50,961 nt of DNA from Candidatus Micrarchaeum sp. (lineage in GTDB: Archaea > Micrarchaeota > Micrarchaeia > CABMEP01). Each line of letters starts with the position of its first letter. The first letter of the stretch is position 1. The notes beneath the pieces were generated by a model, which worked only from the letters and a program-made list of their open reading frames with translations, was not told the DNA's origin and did no database searches. This document shows, piece by piece, positions 46,570 to 50,961 of the stretch. The stretch spans positions 1-50,961 of the forward strand of contig DYJP01000006.1 in assembly GCA_020723065.1 (NCBI GenBank), read 5' to 3'. Position numbers and translations under genes: made by a program.

Positions 46570-47301
46570 TCAAAACGAGCTATTCCTTTTAGCTTCGAGC
46601 TCCCCGTACTGTTCGAGTTTCGGTTTGTGGAACATATGGTGGAACCTGCAGAGCAACCTGTTGTAGTTTATCTCAGTCTGCGATTTTTGGATTCCTATCG
46701 CTTTGCTCAGTCCCTTCTTTATGTATTTCCTGAACTCCTCCAGGTCGTATGCTTCGGCAAAGGTGTATACGGAGCCTATCTCCCTCACGTGGTGTGCGTC
46801 GCTTCCTCCAATCTGGCCTGTTTTCTTATTAAATGCCAGCTCCATGCTTTTTGCATTCTGTATTGCGCTGCATCTTCCGTTTATGGTTTCTATCGCATCT
46901 ATTTTTATCCTATGTTTGAAAACGTAGTCGGTTATCTTCTGCACCCTGATCGAATCGCCAACAGGGTGCGGTATCCCAACTATTCCGTCTTGTTCCTTTA
47001 TCTCATCTATTATCTCTTCGAGATTGTCAAGCGTGTTATTAGCCTTTGTGTCTTCATTCATAAAAAGGGCAAGTATCTCTCCGTACTTTTCCTTGCCTTT
47101 CCAGATTGCTATCTCCTTTCCTGGGACGAAAAGCATGCGGAGTTCCTTTGCCGCCTCTGCCGCCCTTTTCCAGCCACCGATTTTGTTGTGGTCTGTGATT
47201 GCAAATCCGTGAAGACCTACAGCCTTTGCCCTTGATGCTATCTCTTCTGGGCTGCAGCACCCGTCCGAATATGTGGAATGTATGTGGAGGTCTATTTTCA
47301 T
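46570..47301 (-). CDS. PHP-domain metal-dependent phosphoesterase
   Basis: MKIDLHIHSTYSDGCCSPEEIASRAKAVGLHGFAITDHN; IGIPHPVGDS; GGSDAHHVREIG. Confidence 0.92.
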   Translation of the reverse strand: MKIDLHIHSTYSDGCCSPEEIASRAKAVGLHGFAITDHNKIGGWKRAAEAAKELRMLFVPGKEIAIWKGKEKYGEILALFMNEDTKANNTLDNLEEIIDEIKEQDGIVGIPHPVGDSIRVQKITDYVFKHRIKIDAIETINGRCSAIQNAKSMELAFNKKTGQIGGSDAHHVREIGSVYTFAEAYDLEEFRKYIKKGLSKAIGIQKSQTEINYNRLLCRFHHMFHKPKLEQYGELEAKRNSSF

Positions 47302-47352
47302 TAGCTATATATCGAGTGATAGGATTTTATATCTTTTTTAACAAATTATCCT

Positions 47353-47843
47353 ATGGAGACCAACGTTTCGGATGAGAAATACTTTTTATCCTGGGATAAG
47401 ATAGAGCAGATGTGCATTCACATATCTAATGATATTAAGGCAAAGAATGTTAAAATAGACAAGATAATAGCTGTAAGCAGGGGCGGGCTCATTCCGGCCA
47501 GGATCCTTTCAGGTCTCCTTGACAATAAAACCTTTTCACTATCAGAGTTACATTTTACACTAAGCCAGGAGTAACAAAAGACAGGCTGCACCTTGCAGAA
47601 GACTTGTCTACTGATGTTACAGATAAAAATGTCTTGGTGATAGATGACGTTGTAGAATCAAGTAAGACACTCGCCCTTGCTCTAAATTACTTGAAAGAAA
47701 GGGGCGCAAAGAAGGTATTTACCGCCGTATTGCTGGACAAGTATGTAGATGGCAAGGAAAAGGCGGTAGTTCCGGACTTCTTTTCAGAGAAGATAAGCAA
47801 TAAGTGGATAGTATACCCGTGGGAAAAATTTGAGACCAATTAA
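47353..47843 (+). pseudogene. Frameshifted type I phosphoribosyltransferase
   Basis: First frame IDKIIAVSRGGLIPARILSGLLDNKTFSLS; after a 1-nt slip near 47545 the next frame reads VTFYTKPGVTKDRLHLAEDLSTDVTDKNVLVIDDVVESSKTLALALNYL. Confidence 0.8.
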
Positions 47844-47921
47844 TCAGATGCAGTGTACGGGGTAACCTATATTAATTCTTTTTGTGTATATTCTCTTGTC
47901 GATAGTTTTTATGGTGATTTT

Positions 47922-48110
47922 GTGAAATGCATAATCAATGAAAAGCCGCGGAGTATTAAGTTCAAGGGCACGGTCAAAGAGCTGCTTGGCAAGCTGGGGC
48001 TGAACGAGCAGATAGTCCTAGTCAAGCTCAATGGAACCATAGTCACGGAGCTGGATGAAGTGAGCGACAAGGACACTGTGGAGATACAGAAGGTAATATT
48101 GGGCGGATAA
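47922..48110 (+). CDS. Ubiquitin-like sulfur carrier (ThiS/MoaD/SAMP family), C-terminal GG
   Basis: MKCIINEKPRSIKFKGTVKELLGKLGLNEQIVLVKLNGTIVTELDEVSDKDTVEIQKVILGG; GGTG-N5-GTG supports the start. Confidence 0.85.
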   Translation: MKCIINEKPRSIKFKGTVKELLGKLGLNEQIVLVKLNGTIVTELDEVSDKDTVEIQKVILGG

Positions 48111-48140
48111 TCTTTCCGTATAGCGCATTAGGTGAATTAT

Positions 48141-49091
48141 TTGGTAAAGTGTTCATTTTGTAATAAACAGGCTGTAATACATCTGACTTATTCCAATTCG
48201 AATCTTTGCATTAAGCATTTTGTCTATTCAGTGGAAAGAAGGGTCAAGCGAACAATAAGAGAATACGACATGCTCAAGGGCGCGAAGCACATTGGAGTCG
48301 CAATGTCCGGTGGAAAGGACAGTCAAGTAATGCTTTATCTTCTTAACAAGATAACCAAACCGATGAAAATCAAGCTTACTGCGATACTCGTAGATGAAGG
48401 AATAAACGGATACAGGGACAAAATAATCCCGGAAGCAAAGAAGCTCACATCTGAGCTGGGTATTCCATTGCATATAGTGACTTTTAAGGATCTCGTAGGT
48501 CATTCTTTAGACGAAATAATGAGTATGGATAAGAAGGATAGAATAGAGTCTTCCTGTACTTATTGTGGGGTCTTTAGACGTTATGCCTTAAACAATGCAG
48601 CAAAGAAATTGGGTGTTGACCGTCTTGCAATTGGTCATAATCTTGATGACATGATTCAGGGATACATGATGAATATGATGAGGAATGAAAATCTTTTATT
48701 CAGATTTAAGCCAACTGGAGGAGCGGTGGAAGACGACAGATTCATAATGAGGATCAGACCGCTCTTCAAGATTCCTGAGAAGGAGCTCGCTCTTTATGCA
48801 GTTCTTAAGGGTTTCAAATCCGTGTTCGTAGAATGCCCCTATGTCGGAGAAGGGTTCAGACCGCTTGTCAGGGATTTTATCAATTCGACAGAATCAAAAT
48901 ATCCCGGAACTAAGTTTAAGATGCTTCAGAATTATATAGAAACTGGCAAAAAGGTGTCAGAGAGTTTCGCAGCTTCTAATTCCACTGAAAAAAAAATAAA
49001 TTCTTGTGAGAAATGCGGAGAGCCTACTTCGGGTAAGATATGCAAGTCATGCAGGCTAATCGACCAGTTAAGAATAAAAAGAAAAGTTTAG
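48141..49091 (+). CDS. tRNA 2-thiolation protein NcsA/TtcA-like (N-type ATP pyrophosphatase)
   Basis: N-terminal CxxC CSFCNK, PP-loop HIGVAMSGGKDSQVML, central CTYCGVFRR, C-terminal Zn ribbon CEKCGEPTSGKICKSC; TTG start 6 nt after GGTG. Confidence 0.88.
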   Translation: MVKCSFCNKQAVIHLTYSNSNLCIKHFVYSVERRVKRTIREYDMLKGAKHIGVAMSGGKDSQVMLYLLNKITKPMKIKLTAILVDEGINGYRDKIIPEAKKLTSELGIPLHIVTFKDLVGHSLDEIMSMDKKDRIESSCTYCGVFRRYALNNAAKKLGVDRLAIGHNLDDMIQGYMMNMMRNENLLFRFKPTGGAVEDDRFIMRIRPLFKIPEKELALYAVLKGFKSVFVECPYVGEGFRPLVRDFINSTESKYPGTKFKMLQNYIETGKKVSESFAASNSTEKKINSCEKCGEPTSGKICKSCRLIDQLRIKRKV

Positions 49092-49159
49092 GATTAAGGA
49101 AGGGTTGAGAAGAAAAATTGAGAATTTAAGGTTTCTTTAAGCTCGATTTTTTAAGTTCT

Positions 49160-49924
49160 TTAATCTTCCTGTTCCTTTGAATTTATCTTGATTATTATTT
49201 TTGGAAGTGTACTTAGATCTTCCACCAGGTAGTCCGTCTTTTCCCCCTTTATGTTTTCGGCAGAGCATTTTCTACTCAGGTGCACAGTCCAGATTCCTGC
49301 ATTTTTGGAGGGCTCGATATCATTGTGATAGCTGTCGCCGACCATTATAACTTCATTAGGATTTCTTCCTATCTTTTGAAGTATCCAGTCAAAGAATTCT
49401 CTGTTTTTAAGTTCTATTGATTGAATCGTTCCCGTTTCAGTGATGTATTGTTGCGTTACGAATATCAGGTCTATGTTGTTTGTCAGGTGAGCCCATTCGA
49501 CCTTATCAATTTGCTTGTGGGTTTTTCCCGCAGTAGCGAGGCATATCTGAAGCCCGGCTTCTTTCAATGAATGTAAGGTTTCGATTACTTCTTCATAAAG
49601 GAATGCAAAATATGCGTTCTTTATCATATGGTGGCCACTTATTCCTGCAGTAGCGATCATATCTATTTGGACTTGGTCCGTTATGCCCAAGCTCTTGCAT
49701 ACAAATGCCGCTGTCTCATCGAGTATTTTGTCGTAGTTTGATGTTTTTTCCTTCCTTATGGAATCTATAGTTTCGTCCAAAAGTTTTCTCGGTATTTTTG
49801 TCTTGAATCTGTCCATTGCTTCGGTTTGCATCCTTATGATGCTGGCCTGTTTGGAAAGCTCCTTGAATTCGTCAGTTTTGATCAGTGTGTAATCCAAATC
49901 AAATAAAATAGTTTTGATTACCAT
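49160..49924 (-). CDS. HAD-superfamily hydrolase
   Basis: FDLDYTLIKTDEF, LATAGKTHKQID, EVIMVGDSYHNDIEPSKNAG. Confidence 0.85.
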   Translation of the reverse strand: MVIKTILFDLDYTLIKTDEFKELSKQASIIRMQTEAMDRFKTKIPRKLLDETIDSIRKEKTSNYDKILDETAAFVCKSLGITDQVQIDMIATAGISGHHMIKNAYFAFLYEEVIETLHSLKEAGLQICLATAGKTHKQIDKVEWAHLTNNIDLIFVTQQYITETGTIQSIELKNREFFDWILQKIGRNPNEVIMVGDSYHNDIEPSKNAGIWTVHLSRKCSAENIKGEKTDYLVEDLSTLPKIIIKINSKEQED

Positions 49925-50001
49925 ACTAGTTTTAAACAATAGAGGTATAAATATATTTCGATGCAACTTTATATTGATAATTCGATATAAATGGTGTGAC
50001 A

Positions 50002-50700
50002 ATGGCAGTTTTAAAGAAATTTAGAAAACAATGTATAAAAGCAGTAATCTTCGATATGGATAATACTTTGTTAGACCTTAATGTTGATTGGAAGAAGCTT
50101 ACGGAAGAGATAGATACTGATTATTTTGATGGCAAGTATAGCTATTTAACTCCGCACAAGTTCTTTGTTGCATTTTTCTCAAAACTGCTTAACAAACTTA
50201 CGTCAAAGCAAAGAGAAGAAATAAGGCAGAAAAGATTAGAGAAAGAGGTCACAGGAATTGTAACTGGAACGTGTTTTCCTTATAGAGGAATAATTTCTTC
50301 CATGAGTAAGAAGTACAAGCTTGGAGTCGTTTCCGGGAACTATCGGCTCACCGTAATTAAGGCGCTGCAAAGATGCGGTTTCAGGAAATATATAAAGGCG
50401 GTCGTCACGATAGACGACGTTCCCGTTTCAAAGCCCTCTCCTCTTCCTCTTCTTTCGGTTTTGAAGAAGCTCAGAGTTAAGCCTTCGAATGCGGTCTACG
50501 TGGGCGACCATCCTGACGACATAAAGGCAGCAAAGAATGCCGGAATGTATTCGATTGGAGTTCTTACATATAAACGAAAATATGATCCGCTTCAGCAGGA
50601 AACTCCTGATTTTATAATAAATAACATCTTTGAGCTGGAAAAAGCGCTGGATTCGTTGGAACACAAGATTTCTGAAAGTAAAAATATGAGAGCTTTATGA
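50002..50700 (+). CDS. HAD-superfamily phosphatase (phosphoglycolate phosphatase-like)
   Basis: AVIFDMDNTLLDLNVDWKKL, LGVVSGNYRLTV, SKPSPLPLL, VYVGDHPDDIKAAKNAG. Confidence 0.87.
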   Translation: MAVLKKFRKQCIKAVIFDMDNTLLDLNVDWKKLTEEIDTDYFDGKYSYLTPHKFFVAFFSKLLNKLTSKQREEIRQKRLEKEVTGIVTGTCFPYRGIISSMSKKYKLGVVSGNYRLTVIKALQRCGFRKYIKAVVTIDDVPVSKPSPLPLLSVLKKLRVKPSNAVYVGDHPDDIKAAKNAGMYSIGVLTYKRKYDPLQQETPDFIINNIFELEKALDSLEHKISESKNMRAL

Positions 50701-50753
50701 TTTTTGCTTGAAATGAAAACAAGAGAATCAAATCTATTGACTAAAAATAGATG

Positions 50754-50794
50754 AAATTAAAATCGCAATTCCCTAGGAATCACAATCTTAATTT
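50754..50794 (-). terminator. 19-bp hairpin (3-nt loop) on minus strand followed by U-rich tract
   Basis: Minus strand AAATTAAGATTGTGATTCC-TAG-GGAATTGCGATTTTAATTT: all 19 positions pair when read as minus-strand RNA (4 are G-U), followed by CATCTATTTTT. Confidence 0.55.
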
Positions 50795-50846
50795 CACCAA
50801 AAATCCAACAAATTTTAAATTTTTTCAAATCCAAAATTTATATGGA

Positions 50847-50927
50847 TTATCTTTTCTTTTTAGCAGCCTTTTTCTTGACTATTTTTTTCTTGGCTGGTTT
50901 TTTTCCTTTTTTTGAAATTTTTTTCAT
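50847..50927 (-). CDS. Lysine-rich 26-aa basic micro-protein (H1-tail-like)
   Basis: MKKISKKGKKPAKKKIVKKKAAKKKR, complete ORF, with TTTATAAATATATTTTTATAAAA upstream on the minus strand near the window edge. Confidence 0.55.
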   Translation of the reverse strand: MKKISKKGKKPAKKKIVKKKAAKKKR

Positions 50928-50961
50928 AATTGTTTTTATAAAAATATATTTATAAACTTAT

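Noticed and set aside
49925-50002. Overlap between the two divergent HAD genes
   Set aside because: It comes from an upstream over-extended start. MVIKTILFDLDYT (49924) and MAVLKK (50002) leave a normal divergent promoter.
1-50961. Transposons, prophage, restriction-modification, toxin-antitoxin or CRISPR-Cas systems
   Set aside because: No transposase, integrase, terminase, methylase-endonuclease pair or repeat-spacer array recognised on either strand.

Overview
This is a gene-dense archaeal chromosomal segment. I suspect a DPANN-type lineage, but that is inference and untested. Most of it is information-processing and core metabolic genes: Orc1/Cdc6, DnaG plus a small Toprim protein, Topo VI A and B, FtsZ-SecE-Spt5-L11 and L1-L10-L12, S6e and aIF2-gamma, L7Ae-S28e-L24e, Pelota, Hjc, archease-RtcB, a Dim2/Pno1-like KH protein, AMP phosphorylase and ribose-1,5-bisphosphate isomerase, and NcsA with a ubiquitin-like sulfur carrier. 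RNA genes are a lone 5S rRNA, tRNA-Gly(GCC), tRNA-Phe(GAA), and a tRNA-Asn(GUU) with a canonical bulge-helix-bulge intron. I saw no transposon, prophage or CRISPR array. The points most worth a second look are: (1) a ~460-nt non-coding island after orc1/cdc6 with its own TATA box, pairing 5'/3' ends and several nested helices, which could be an unassigned structured RNA or an origin; (2) a full-length bifunctional-looking RelA/SpoT homolog in an archaeon, next to a DJ-1-like gene and a broken TspO gene; (3) a giant secreted Cys-repeat/cupredoxin protein and a separate Cys-repeat lipoprotein, the latter near a membrane-anchored thioredoxin/DsbA-like protein; (4) a 26-aa, lysine-rich, H1-tail-like micro-ORF with a 19-bp hairpin downstream; (5) a PQQ-propeller gene overlapping the L11 gene inside a ribosomal operon; (6) a probable AUC-initiated AbrB-domain gene. 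All function calls come from reading the translations by eye. No database search was run.
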